DNA from: a virus
Length of the DNA stretch: 64,000 bases
IMG/VR virus record: IMGVR_UViG_3300031963_000063
Coordinates: 1-64,000 of that record
Direction: 5' to 3' (one strand)
A program made the translations under genes and the position numbers. Position 1 is the stretch's first letter, and each line of letters opens with the position of its first letter. Shown piece by piece: positions 1-7,117 of this stretch. The notes under the pieces are model-generated. The model saw nothing but the letters and a program-made list of their open reading frames with translations. It was not told the DNA's origin and searched no databases.

Positions 1-3000
1 CAGAAATAATACCACCAAATCCATGGTTTCTATCAAAACTTAAAGTCGCAATTCCAGTAGAACTTGTAACAGTGGTAATACCTAAACCAAATCCAAAAGA
101 CTTAGCAAACTTATCAGTTGTTTCTCTAGTTAAACTATGCTTTTGATCATTTGTAACAACTTTACCTAGAGGTGTTCTTAATGCATATGATTTTGTCGAT
201 GGTGGGTTATCATTGATGTTGTCTCTATCTAACTGGGGATAAAGGTCAACAACGTTTTGAGTATAAGTGCTATCTGTAAATTCTTCTTCTACGGTGTTTG
301 ATGCATTTAATGCAAATAAATGATAAACACCATCTTTTTGCCCTTCAATATAATCAGAAATGACTACACTTCTGTAGATAATAAAATTATCCTTAACGTC
401 ATTTCTCTCAAATCTTGGCCAAGATGTATTTTTAGTTGTTGGGAATGTTGGGAATGTAGAAACCCCTGCAGTAATTTGATATGTAAATGACATATCATTT
501 ACTACAGATTTGACATCATACTTGCCATTATAACCATACCCAAATTCACCAAATGGGTTTAGAATAGAATCCTTAATACCGTAGATTTTAACGTCATTAC
601 CAACATTAAGATTGTGTGGTTTTTCAGTTTCAACCGTTACTGTATAGACACCATTAACAGCTGCAGACCTTGAACAACTTGAAATAAATCTTGGATTTTT
701 GTTATAGTTGTAATCAGAAGAAGTTAGATTTCTCGTAGTTGGTAAGATAAAGTCAGTATCATTTCTTACACCAGTAAAACTACTCTCTTGTATAATAAAA
801 CCAGGTTCTGGTGCTTTTGCACCTAAAAGTTCTTTTGGAATGACAACTCTAAGTTTGTAAAGTCTTTCATCTAAACTTCTTGTATCTGGAATTCTCTTAA
901 TATAAGATGCATCTGTTCTGATTTGATAACCACCGACACCAAGAGAACTTAATGTTGAGTAAATTGTATTATTTGTAGATTTTACATTGATATACCACTG
1001 TTTCTTGGTGTTATCAAACTGAACAGGGTGACCAAGATCACCAGCTTGCTTATCATGAACTCTACTAAGAATTTTTAACTTTATTCCGCCGTATACTGTT
1101 ACTGGAACTCCCAAACTTGCATCTGCTTGAGATGTTGCAAGTTGAACTTCTGTTGATTGTAACGTTACTCCATCTGTTCTTGTTGCATTAATTGCAGATG
1201 TAATGACATAATAAACCGTATGTTCTGTAATATTTTCTGGTAGGTCACCATCTATACTTTGAATTGTAACTTTCTCTGCATTTTCAAGAGTGTGGGCACC
1301 ACTTAAAACAAATCTATTATTACTTACTTGACTTACAGTATATTCTTTTGCACTTGAAGTAACTCCATCTGACATAACAATGTCAGCAGAATATTCAACC
1401 TTATTAATTGTTGCATATAATTTATCATTTACGGCACCACCAATGCGATATCCTTGAGTTAGAATTGGTGGTACATTATCTTGAGAGTTGAATCCAAATA
1501 GATATATTTTATTTCCAGATGGGTTGAAAGTTGGACTCGTTGTTACTCCAACATCAATTGCCTGCCAGTCAACGGTTTTTGGTGTACCAGTAATTGCTTT
1601 TGGTGTGACAACATTTGTTAAGAATAAATTATTATCTTTATCAAATGCCTTTGCTCTAAATCCATCTCCATTCAAGGAGATTTGACCAAAGTTGGAGTTG
1701 GAGTTTGTGATGCTATAGTCTGCACCAGATTCACCATCAAAATGTTTCGCAAATCCAATCGCAAAAACAGAAACAACCTGAATGAATGAATCATTAGATG
1801 CTTTAATATGAGAGGTTTCCCATCCTTTTCTGTAAATTGCAGAAGCATCTAGGTGATATGCGGTTCCAGGATCTGTTGATGATGATCTAGAAGATAGTTC
1901 TGCTCCTGTTACCTTAGATACACTAATACCAATATATTTTCTTGAGTCTTGGAAATATTTTACAAATGCACGGTCGTCTTTTTGTAGAGAAACACCAGTA
2001 AACTGAGCAACAACCATTGAACGGAAACCTGATGCCTTGCTACCATCAGCGTGCATACCGTTCATACCCCATACAGAACGTAAGGAGATATTAAAGATAT
2101 ATGGAGAAGCACCAGAAACAGTATCAGTTTCAATAACAACTGTTGCTGAAGAAATACTACCATTTAGATCAAGATCTCGTCTTGCATTTGGAATCAGGTA
2201 AGTAAATCTAGTGTCACTTAAAACTGTCTGAACTTTTGTTGAAATATTATAATCAGTAGGAACTACGTTTCTAATTTTAATAGGTGTCCCTTCGTTAAAT
2301 TCGTGAGGAACAGAAGTTGTGACAGTAACTAAATTACTTCCAGAAGAACTAATACTGATTGAGGCAAGTGGAATTACGTCACTATCAAATGCACCTACAA
2401 TTTCCCATTCTGGACGTTGTTTTGCAAATCCACCTGCATCTGCTGGGTATTTCTGATCGATTTCTCTAGTACCAGCACTAGTGCCATATGCATTCGATAA
2501 CTTGGCATAGTACATATCCAGGTCAGTAAGACCCGTATTACCATATTTGTTTACGCCATCAACATATTCAAAACAAGTTAGTTTATGGTGAGAAAATGTT
2601 GGTTTTGCAGTATCAGTAAAATCAGTTGGGTTAGTATATGCTAATTCAGTTTCTCGTGCATCAAAGAATGAAAACTGCCATAAGTAACATGCACCAGTTA
2701 CTCTAAAAATAGCAGACTTTGCGGCAGATGGATCTGTTGGGTTTGGGATATATTTTGGTCTAACCTTTGTCTTTCTTAAGTCAAGACCAACAATAGATAC
2801 ACCTCTTGGTACAATAACACCACCGTAGATGCTATTGAATTTATATAAAATGTTATCAACTTGTGTCAAATCAAAGTTTGATGACAGTGATAAACCTAAT
2901 GCCGACGATGCTGTTGGATTGCTGCCACTAATACTCTGATCTGGTGCTACAACTTTTGCCGTTCCACCATCATTATAAAGTCTAAAACCAGGTCTATTAT

Positions 3001-3241
3001 CAATTAAATGCTCACCAGGTAATAGTAAAATAGTCGTTTTTTCTGTAATATCATTATCATCACCCTTTACATATGAAAATCTTGCTGCCTCTAAAAGTGC
3101 CCTTTGAATTGTTTTAAAAGGTCTCGCAAGTGAATTTCCCTGATTATCAATACTATCAGTGGAATCAAGATCACTTGGACTTACATAAAGAATACGCCCA
3201 TCAGTATTCTTTATAAAATTATCTAACTTATTAAGAGGCAT
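1..3241 (-). CDS. Large virion structural protein, 3' end off window
   Basis: The reading frame is open from an ATG at 3241 down to base 1, so about 1080 residues are visible and the C-terminus lies outside the window. The N-terminus begins MPLNKLDNFIKNTDGRILYV and is followed near residues 40-75 by a segment (SLARPFKTIQRALLEAARFS, then ILLLPGEHLIDNRPG) like the start of right-handed beta-helix or pectin-lyase-type phage proteins. The rest is Thr/Ser/Asn-rich beta sequence. Large proteins of this type are conserved in T4-like cyanophages and annotated only as structural. A late-promoter box sits 33 bases upstream. It is probably a virion appendage protein; the exact role is unknown. Confidence 0.8.
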   Translation of the reverse strand, partial: MPLNKLDNFIKNTDGRILYVSPSDLDSTDSIDNQGNSLARPFKTIQRALLEAARFSYVKGDDNDITEKTTILLLPGEHLIDNRPGFRLYNDGGTAKVVAPDQSISGSNPTASSALGLSLSSNFDLTQVDNILYKFNSIYGGVIVPRGVSIVGLDLRKTKVRPKYIPNPTDPSAAKSAIFRVTGACYLWQFSFFDARETELAYTNPTDFTDTAKPTFSHHKLTCFEYVDGVNKYGNTGLTDLDMYYAKLSNAYGTSAGTREIDQKYPADAGGFAKQRPEWEIVGAFDSDVIPLASISISSSGSNLVTVTTSVPHEFNEGTPIKIRNVVPTDYNISTKVQTVLSDTRFTYLIPNARRDLDLNGSISSATVVIETDTVSGASPYIFNISLRSVWGMNGMHADGSKASGFRSMVVAQFTGVSLQKDDRAFVKYFQDSRKYIGISVSKVTGAELSSRSSSTDPGTAYHLDASAIYRKGWETSHIKASNDSFIQVVSVFAIGFAKHFDGESGADYSITNSNSNFGQISLNGDGFRAKAFDKDNNLFLTNVVTPKAITGTPKTVDWQAIDVGVTTSPTFNPSGNKIYLFGFNSQDNVPPILTQGYRIGGAVNDKLYATINKVEYSADIVMSDGVTSSAKEYTVSQVSNNRFVLSGAHTLENAEKVTIQSIDGDLPENITEHTVYYVITSAINATRTDGVTLQSTEVQLATSQADASLGVPVTVYGGIKLKILSRVHDKQAGDLGHPVQFDNTKKQWYINVKSTNNTIYSTLSSLGVGGYQIRTDASYIKRIPDTRSLDERLYKLRVVIPKELLGAKAPEPGFIIQESSFTGVRNDTDFILPTTRNLTSSDYNYNKNPRFISSCSRSAAVNGVYTVTVETEKPHNLNVGNDVKIYGIKDSILNPFGEFGYGYNGKYDVKSVVNDMSFTYQITAGVSTFPTFPTTKNTSWPRFERNDVKDNFIIYRSVVISDYIEGQKDGVYHLFALNASNTVEEEFTDSTYTQNVVDLYPQLDRDNINDNPPSTKSYALRTPLGKVVTNDQKHSLTRETTDKFAKSFGFGLGITTVTSSTGIATLSFDRNHGFGGIIS

Positions 3242-3273
3242 TTTATTACGACTTTTAATTGTTTTCTATCTTT

Positions 3274-3280
3274 TATTTAT
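3274..3280 (-). promoter_or_regulatory. Late promoter box ATAAATA
   Basis: On the minus strand this reads ATAAATA, the core of T4-type late promoters. It lies 33 bases before the ATG of the large structural gene and overlaps the stop region of the small gene upstream. Confidence 0.55.
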
Positions 3281-3582
3281 GAAGTCAAATCTTCCTCGTC
3301 ATATTCAAATTCAATATCATCAGGCATATCTTCAGGGTTCTCTAACTCAACTGGGAAGAAACAAGGGTGTACTTCTTCATCTATCAAGTAGAAAGAATTT
3401 CTATACAAATCATCTGGTTCAAATGATCTGTTCTTATCTGCTTCTCTACAAAGATCCTGATCATACAAATGACCTTCTGGCATTTCATCAAACGTAAAAG
3501 GTATATGATTGATGAAATACATTTTCACAATCATACTGCCATTATTGTACCAGCAGTATGCAGAATCGATACGATAAGACAT
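3277..3582 (-). CDS. Hypothetical acidic protein (101 aa)
   Basis: I do not recognise a family. The protein begins MSYRIDSAYCWYNNG and has a very acidic C-terminal third (ENPEDMPDDIEFEYDEEDL). Another in-frame ATG lies five codons upstream at 3597, but an ATAAATA box at 3604-3610 would put transcription start at about that position, so the internal ATG at 3582 is preferred. It is the first protein gene after tRNA-Leu and could be read from the early promoter at 3713-3741 as well as from the late box. Four Cys/Trp-rich positions near the start do not form a recognisable metal site. Confidence 0.65.
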   Translation of the reverse strand: MSYRIDSAYCWYNNGSMIVKMYFINHIPFTFDEMPEGHLYDQDLCREADKNRSFEPDDLYRNSFYLIDEEVHPCFFPVELENPEDMPDDIEFEYDEEDLTS

Positions 3583-3603
3583 AGGAAAAATTCCCATATC
3601 TTA

Positions 3604-3610
3604 TATTTAT
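3604..3610 (-). promoter_or_regulatory. Late promoter box ATAAATA
   Basis: Minus-strand ATAAATA between tRNA-Leu and the 101-aa gene. Its position favours the downstream start codon at 3582. Confidence 0.45.
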
Positions 3611-3616
3611 TTTCAG

Positions 3617-3700
3617 TAGGGCGAGGGGGAATCGAACCCCCACGGGAATACTCCCAGCAGATTTTAAGTCTGATACGGCTACCAGTTACGTCACCGCCCC
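3617..3700 (-). tRNA. tRNA-Leu(UAA)
   Basis: The minus strand folds as a class II tRNA. The acceptor 5' strand GGGGCGG starts at 3700 and pairs with TCGCCCT (two G-U pairs), and the T arm is GGGGG-TTCGATT-CCCCC. The anticodon loop in CAGACTTAAAATCTG places TAA as anticodon, with a long variable arm typical of Leu. The discriminator base is A at 3617 and CCA is not encoded. It decodes UUA, a codon expected to be common in this AT-rich phage. A strong sigma70-type promoter ends 13 bases upstream. Confidence 0.93.
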
Positions 3701-3712
3701 GTGTATGGGACC

Positions 3713-3741
3713 ATTATAACTCAGAGAGTTGTAGTGGTCAA
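3713..3741 (-). promoter_or_regulatory. Sigma70-type early promoter, TTGACC-17-TATAAT
   Basis: On the minus strand -35 is TTGACC (3736-3741) and -10 is TATAAT (3713-3718), separated by exactly 17 bases. Predicted transcription start is near 3706, just before tRNA-Leu. The -35 box almost touches the 3' end of tRNA-Met, so the promoter exactly fills the gap between the two tRNAs. Confidence 0.85.
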
Positions 3742-3742
3742 G

Positions 3743-3815
3743 TGCTGGTTGTCGGGATCGAACCGACCTGTCTTGCCTTATGAGGGCAGTGCTTTCGCCA
3801 GAGAGCTAAACCAGC
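3743..3815 (-). tRNA. tRNA-Met(CAU)
   Basis: The acceptor stem GCTGGTT/AACCAGC is fully paired and the T arm is GTCGG-TTCGATC-CCGAC. The anticodon loop CTCATAA gives CAU. CAU may read Met, or Ile AUA if modified to lysidine. Because a separate tRNA-Ile(UAU) for AUA sits close by, an elongator Met role is the more economical reading. No CCA is encoded. Its 5' base overlaps the last base of the HNH gene stop codon, so it is probably processed from a longer transcript. Confidence 0.88.
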
Positions 3816-4192
3816 TATTTTATATTCAACGCTCGATAAGTAGGAGTTAATGAATGACAGTTAGGGCATAATACTCGAAGATTGTCTTTACTAGCATTCT
3901 TCCTATTACCATCAATGTGGTCGATTTCTAGTGTTGTATTTCCAGAAACTGGATTGACACCTGCCCAACTACATTGAGAGCATTTGTATCCTGCTTCTTC
4001 TAGCAAATGTCTTCTAACATAACCAGAGAGTGAATTACCCCTTATTATACCAGATTTTGTGCCATTCAACCATTCAGTGATATATTCACGATCTTGGTTG
4101 TCTTGCTGACATTTACGAGAACAGTATTTACCTGTCGATTGTGACGGCATATACTTAAAGTTTTTTTCACAAGATAAACACTTACCAATCAT
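3815..4192 (-). CDS. HNH endonuclease (125 aa)
   Basis: A small HNH nuclease of the type found as free-standing homing endonucleases in T4-like phages. An N-terminal zinc-ribbon-like part has CLSC (5-8) and YCSRKC, then CSQC about residue 76. The HNH core is LEIDHIDGN followed by DNLRVLCPNCHS, supplying the His, Asn and His of the motif. Its TAG stop shares one base with tRNA-Met, and it lies between tRNA-Met and tRNA-Ile, a position typical of a mobile endonuclease inserted into a tRNA cluster. A perfect TATAAATA late box lies 24 bases upstream, inside a large inverted repeat. Confidence 0.9.
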   Translation of the reverse strand: MIGKCLSCEKNFKYMPSQSTGKYCSRKCQQDNQDREYITEWLNGTKSGIIRGNSLSGYVRRHLLEEAGYKCSQCSWAGVNPVSGNTTLEIDHIDGNRKNASKDNLRVLCPNCHSLTPTYRALNIK

Positions 4193-4201
4193 TGAACTAT
4201 A

Positions 4202-4237
4202 AGTTAGAACAATAGTATTTATACGATTGTTCTAACT
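4202..4237. repeat. 12-bp perfect inverted repeat enclosing a late promoter
   Basis: The arms AGTTAGAACAAT (4202-4213) and ATTGTTCTAACT (4226-4237) are exact reverse complements, separated by 12 bases that contain TATAAATA on the minus strand. It lies between the HNH gene and tRNA-Ile. It could be a hairpin terminator, an operator for the HNH gene, or a remnant of the insertion site. Confidence 0.85.
4216..4223 (-). promoter_or_regulatory. Late promoter TATAAATA for HNH gene
   Basis: Exact T4 late consensus on the minus strand, 24 bases before the HNH ATG and centred in the 12-bp inverted repeat. Confidence 0.65.
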
Positions 4238-4239
4238 AA

Positions 4240-4311
4240 TGGGAATGCTGGGACTTGAACCCAGTTCTACCGCTTATAAGGCGATGGCCTTAACCCATAG
4301 GCGACACTCCC
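4240..4311 (-). tRNA. tRNA-Ile(UAU)
   Basis: The acceptor stem GGGAGTG/CATTCCC has one G-T pair and the T arm is CTGGG-TTCAAGT-CCCAG. The anticodon loop CTTATAA gives UAU, which reads AUA. The discriminator is A. Bacteria normally read AUA with a lysidine-modified CAU tRNA, so a UAU tRNA lets the phage read its own AT-rich codons without that enzyme. It sits immediately downstream of a rho-independent terminator, so it needs readthrough or an unseen promoter. Confidence 0.9.
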
Positions 4312-4312
4312 A

Positions 4313-4334
4313 TAAAAACCCTGAAGATCAGGGT
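4313..4334 (-). terminator. Rho-independent terminator of the early mini-operon
   Basis: On the minus strand ACCCTGA-TCT-TCAGGGT is a perfect 7-bp stem followed by TTTTTA. The stem contains the TGA stop codon of the Phd-like gene, so the gene ends inside its own terminator. Confidence 0.85.
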
Positions 4335-4498
4335 GCTTCGTCGTGCTCAGTGTGTATTCGCACAAAGTCATCATCCGCAGGTATCATCACAGCAGCTCTA
4401 CCTTCTTCATCCACAATTCCTAACGTCTCTCCATTCTCAACTCTTTTGATTAATTCATCCCATCGTTCTTGAAATTCTTCCACGGTAAAAATTTCCAT
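4328..4498 (-). CDS. Phd/YefM antitoxin-like small protein (56 aa)
   Basis: The sequence starts MEIFTVEEFQERWDELIKRV, then ENGETLGIVDEEGRAAVMIP and a short acidic tail. The order of elements (beta strand, F..RWDEL helix, VENGE turn, then G.AAVMIP) is that of the DNA-binding N-terminus of Phd/YefM antitoxins, normally about 75-90 residues; here the toxin-binding C-terminus is nearly absent. It follows a 65-aa gene in an operon with its own sigma70 promoter and terminator. No Doc- or RelE-type toxin is adjacent, so a repressor or an antitoxin mimic acting in the host is possible. Assignment is by motif reading only. Confidence 0.72.
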   Translation of the reverse strand: MEIFTVEEFQERWDELIKRVENGETLGIVDEEGRAAVMIPADDDFVRIHTEHDEAP

Positions 4499-4504
4499 TT
4501 TGGA

Positions 4505-4512
4505 TATTTATA
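4505..4512 (-). promoter_or_regulatory. Late promoter box TATAAATA
   Basis: Exact TATAAATA on the minus strand, only six bases before the ATG of the Phd-like gene. A transcript from here would be almost leaderless, so its activity is uncertain. Confidence 0.4.
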
Positions 4513-4514
4513 AA

Positions 4515-4712
4515 TCAGAGAGGATTGGAATATGCAAGACAATCATCACTGACTTGATCACGAACAACTTCTAGTACATTCATGAATTGATCTACGGTCT
4601 CACACTCCACAACTCGTTCGTTACCTTCACTCGAATACAAATAGAACTTACGTGCCAAAGTATCGACAACACAACGACTCAGGATTTCTTCGGTGGGCAT
4701 TGGGTGATTCAT
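4515..4712 (-). CDS. Small conserved-looking protein (65 aa), early operon
   Basis: I do not assign a family. The protein begins MNHPMPTEEILSRCVVDTLA and continues with KFYLYSSEGNERVVECETVD and an amphipathic helix near residues 42-52. It is first in a two-gene unit with the Phd-like gene, directly under a perfect sigma70 consensus promoter. The predicted transcription start, near 4720, is only about eight bases before the ATG at 4712, so the mRNA would be nearly leaderless; a second ATG at 4700 is an alternative start. Strong immediate-early expression is the best clue to its role. Confidence 0.8.
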   Translation of the reverse strand: MNHPMPTEEILSRCVVDTLARKFYLYSSEGNERVVECETVDQFMNVLEVVRDQVSDDCLAYSNPL

Positions 4713-4726
4713 TTGATTACCCCCAT

Positions 4727-4755
4727 ATTATAGGGGGTCTTGGTCCTGGTGTCAA
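4727..4755 (-). promoter_or_regulatory. Consensus sigma70 promoter, TTGACA-17-TATAAT
   Basis: -35 TTGACA (4750-4755) and -10 TATAAT (4727-4732) are both perfect, with a 17-base spacer. C5 and G5 runs flank the -10 box as an inverted repeat, which may serve as an operator. Confidence 0.92.
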
Positions 4756-4762
4756 GGGGGTC

Positions 4763-5698
4763 TTAGGAAAAACTTTGAACTGCAGCAATTGCCGATGTAT
4801 TTTTAGTTTTTCTTGCGGTAACTCTTTCTCTTAAATTTTTACATCCCCAATTTTGAAGTTCTTTCTCTTTTTTTGTATTTTTTACGGCATTTAAATTCGT
4901 TCTATTTACTGCAGCATCTCGTTGTGCTCTTAAAGATACAATTTGTGCTTGAAGTGCTGTAATTGAATTGGCAATTGATACACAAGTTGCACCAGGTACT
5001 GTTGCTCCAGTATAGTAAACATTAGGGACAGTTGAAATACGTCTGGCACTGTGATCTGTCGTTATTCCAGACACATCAAATCTTCCTTGACTTGTAACTA
5101 ATGATCCACCATCATCTTGCTTTACATTTTCATAACCATATCCAGCATAAGATGTTGATAGTGTTACAGTATCATCCGGATCAAAGGGATCTTCTGCGGC
5201 AAAATTTTGATTTGGTCCAGACATACTTTGAAATATCTTTAATGCATCTCTATCTTGATTGATTACGGTATAAGTGGCAAGATCTGTAGTTACTCCCGAA
5301 CATATTGTATTACCAGGCAATGTGGTGCTGCAAGCAACTCCAGGCCAGCAGTTTCCACTAGTTGCTTGTGCAGATAACGTTGCAATTTGAGATTTTAATT
5401 CATTAATCTGTGCATTGAATGATATAATTGTATTATCAGGAATTGCACAAAACTGTTGAAGAGTTTTGACATCATCCTCAATTTGCTGTTCAACTTTTCC
5501 AACTACACTCTCATCATATAAACCACTATCTTCTTCTACTTCTTCTTTTGACCAAGTTCCATTAGCATTTTGAATGATGTTCACTTTCATCATCTTTGTT
5601 GGTGCCGTAACATCAGATTGTTTATCAAAGACACCGTTTAATTGATTTTGCTCATTCTCAAAAACTTTAAGAGCATTATTTCTTAAATTTTCATCCAT
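4763..5698 (-). CDS. Putative virion structural protein (311 aa)
   Basis: Unrecognised family. The N-terminal 60 residues are charged (MDENLRNNALKVFENEQNQL). A coiled-coil stretch with IISFNAQINELKSQIATLSA lies near residues 90-110, a cysteine-containing Gly/Thr-rich middle follows (CWPGVACSTTLPGNTICSG), and a second helix SIANSITALQAQIVSLRAQR appears near 240-260 before a basic tail. Paired coiled coils around a beta region suggest a fibrous, oligomeric part. It is the last gene of the minus-strand baseplate block and has its own ATAAATA box upstream, so late expression as a minor tail protein is likely. Confidence 0.6.
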   Translation of the reverse strand: MDENLRNNALKVFENEQNQLNGVFDKQSDVTAPTKMMKVNIIQNANGTWSKEEVEEDSGLYDESVVGKVEQQIEDDVKTLQQFCAIPDNTIISFNAQINELKSQIATLSAQATSGNCWPGVACSTTLPGNTICSGVTTDLATYTVINQDRDALKIFQSMSGPNQNFAAEDPFDPDDTVTLSTSYAGYGYENVKQDDGGSLVTSQGRFDVSGITTDHSARRISTVPNVYYTGATVPGATCVSIANSITALQAQIVSLRAQRDAAVNRTNLNAVKNTKKEKELQNWGCKNLRERVTARKTKNTSAIAAVQSFS

Positions 5699-5722
5699 TT
5701 AATTGAATCATCGTAATAATTT

Positions 5723-6517
5723 TTATTTATTTCCTTCTAGGTCTGTTATTCTTTGCTTTAGTTCTTCAATTTGTTGTTGTTGTTCTTTAATTGCTTCAAT
5801 TAAAACAGCTGTTAAATTTCCATATTCAACAGTTTTTAAATCTTCATTTTCTATTTTTTCTCTAACAACAACTTCTGGAATAACTTTTTCAACTTCTTGA
5901 GCAATAAGTCCAATTGCAATATCTTGTTTTTTTGCTCTACCAGGTACGACATCAGGATTCCAACTAAAAGAAACTCCTCTTAAACTTAATACTTTTTCAA
6001 GAGAATTTTCTAAATTAACAACGTTGGTTTTTGATCTTTGATCTGATGGGCACGGAGCACAAATAGTAGATCCGTTGTAAAGCCATGCACCTTTAAGTTT
6101 TCCTGCAGGTGATTTTAAATCCATTGTGAATGCGTTTGCATCAAATTTTGGAGCAACTGTACTCCACTCAGGAACTGCGGCAGCTTTAATTCCATTAAGT
6201 TCAGAATTAACACCATTATAAGATATGTCTAATGCTCCAAGAGAAATGTTTGATCCAATTTTGATGTCAGATCCAAAACAATTTCTAATACCAGTTAGTT
6301 GTTCAAGTCCAATCGTATTAATTGATAATGGTGAAGTTGCTGAAGGACCGACTACCAATGAAGCAGCAAAAGGAGTTGCCATTGCACCTTGACCACAGTG
6401 CAATTTATGAATTGATGCAGTTCCAGGTTCCCAAAATCCTTTTGGAATTACAAGTGCTCCACCAACTAGAGGATTAAAAACATCTAATGTACCAACATCT
6501 AGAGTATCAAAAGCCAT
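5723..6517 (-). CDS. Structural protein with S74 intramolecular chaperone
   Basis: 264 aa. The first 150 residues are beta-rich and repeat-like (LDVGTLDVFNPL, FGSDIKIGSNISLGALDISY). The C-terminal 110 residues are a peptidase S74 / endosialidase chaperone domain: SDQRSKTNV carries the Ser-Asp and Lys of the self-cleavage site, followed by LRGVSFSWNP, IGLIAQEVEKVIPEVV, VEYGNLTAVLIEAIKE and a terminal coiled coil. Such domains trimerise a beta-helical fibre or spike and then cleave themselves off. It sits next to the spike beta-helix gene, so it may form a tip or side fibre of the baseplate. Confidence 0.85.
   Translation of the reverse strand: MAFDTLDVGTLDVFNPLVGGALVIPKGFWEPGTASIHKLHCGQGAMATPFAASLVVGPSATSPLSINTIGLEQLTGIRNCFGSDIKIGSNISLGALDISYNGVNSELNGIKAAAVPEWSTVAPKFDANAFTMDLKSPAGKLKGAWLYNGSTICAPCPSDQRSKTNVVNLENSLEKVLSLRGVSFSWNPDVVPGRAKKQDIAIGLIAQEVEKVIPEVVVREKIENEDLKTVEYGNLTAVLIEAIKEQQQQIEELKQRITDLEGNK
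5724..5730 (-). promoter_or_regulatory. Late promoter box ATAAATA
   Basis: Minus-strand ATAAATA 26 bases before the ATG at 5698, overlapping the end of the S74 gene. Confidence 0.5.
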
Positions 6518-6526
6518 AAATTCTCC

Positions 6527-7114
6527 TTATTTGCAACTAAGTGCGATTCCATCAATTAGATCCTTAACTGGACCTGGAATAAAATTTCCTAAAACACCAG
6601 CAAGTGGTGATCCTTTACTTATATCCTTACATAACATGTAAATAATACCATCGGCATTGAAAGTGATTGAATCTGGAGTTGACATGCAGATTTTTGCACC
6701 ACCCAAAGTCATTTGCTCTCCAGCAGTCATGGTAATTGCTTCGTTTGCTTTTACCATAAATGAACCATCATTGCCATCTCCAATGGTCTCAATGAAAATA
6801 TTCTTTGCTTTTAACTTAATATTTCCATTCTCGGCAATAATTGAGATATCACCTTCCTCAACAATAATTGATTTGGTTACGTTCTCTTTTTCTTTTTGTT
6901 TTCGATCATCTCCAGGTTTTTGTCCTTTGATGATCTCATGAGAAGTTCCACGAACTATTTCACCCTTGTTTCCATCCTTGGTATGAGTTTGATTATACCC
7001 ATTTGTTAATGAAACAGTGTATTGAAGTCCTGGATCTTTTTTCTTCTCTGCTCCTGGACCAAAGAATACTTTTCCGTATGGGTTATCACTAAGTAACCAT
7101 TCTGGTTTTGACAT
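6527..7114 (-). CDS. Tail-spike beta-helix protein (gp5 C-terminal-like)
   Basis: 195 aa. Residues about 80-150 form a run of short beta repeats (EEGDISIIAENGNIKLKAKN, then FIETIG and ITMTAGEQMTLGGAKI) like the triple-stranded beta-helix of T4 gp5 and VgrG spikes. The N-terminus MSKPEWLLSDNPYGKVFFGP is unlike the gp5 OB fold, which is instead encoded separately at 9555-10313. No lysozyme domain is present. Likely role: membrane-puncturing needle of the central baseplate hub. SD GAGGTAAA precedes the ATG at 7114, and the gene follows the 798-aa gene by three bases. Confidence 0.72.
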   Translation of the reverse strand: MSKPEWLLSDNPYGKVFFGPGAEKKKDPGLQYTVSLTNGYNQTHTKDGNKGEIVRGTSHEIIKGQKPGDDRKQKEKENVTKSIIVEEGDISIIAENGNIKLKAKNIFIETIGDGNDGSFMVKANEAITMTAGEQMTLGGAKICMSTPDSITFNADGIIYMLCKDISKGSPLAGVLGNFIPGPVKDLIDGIALSCK

Positions 7115-7117
7115 ATT

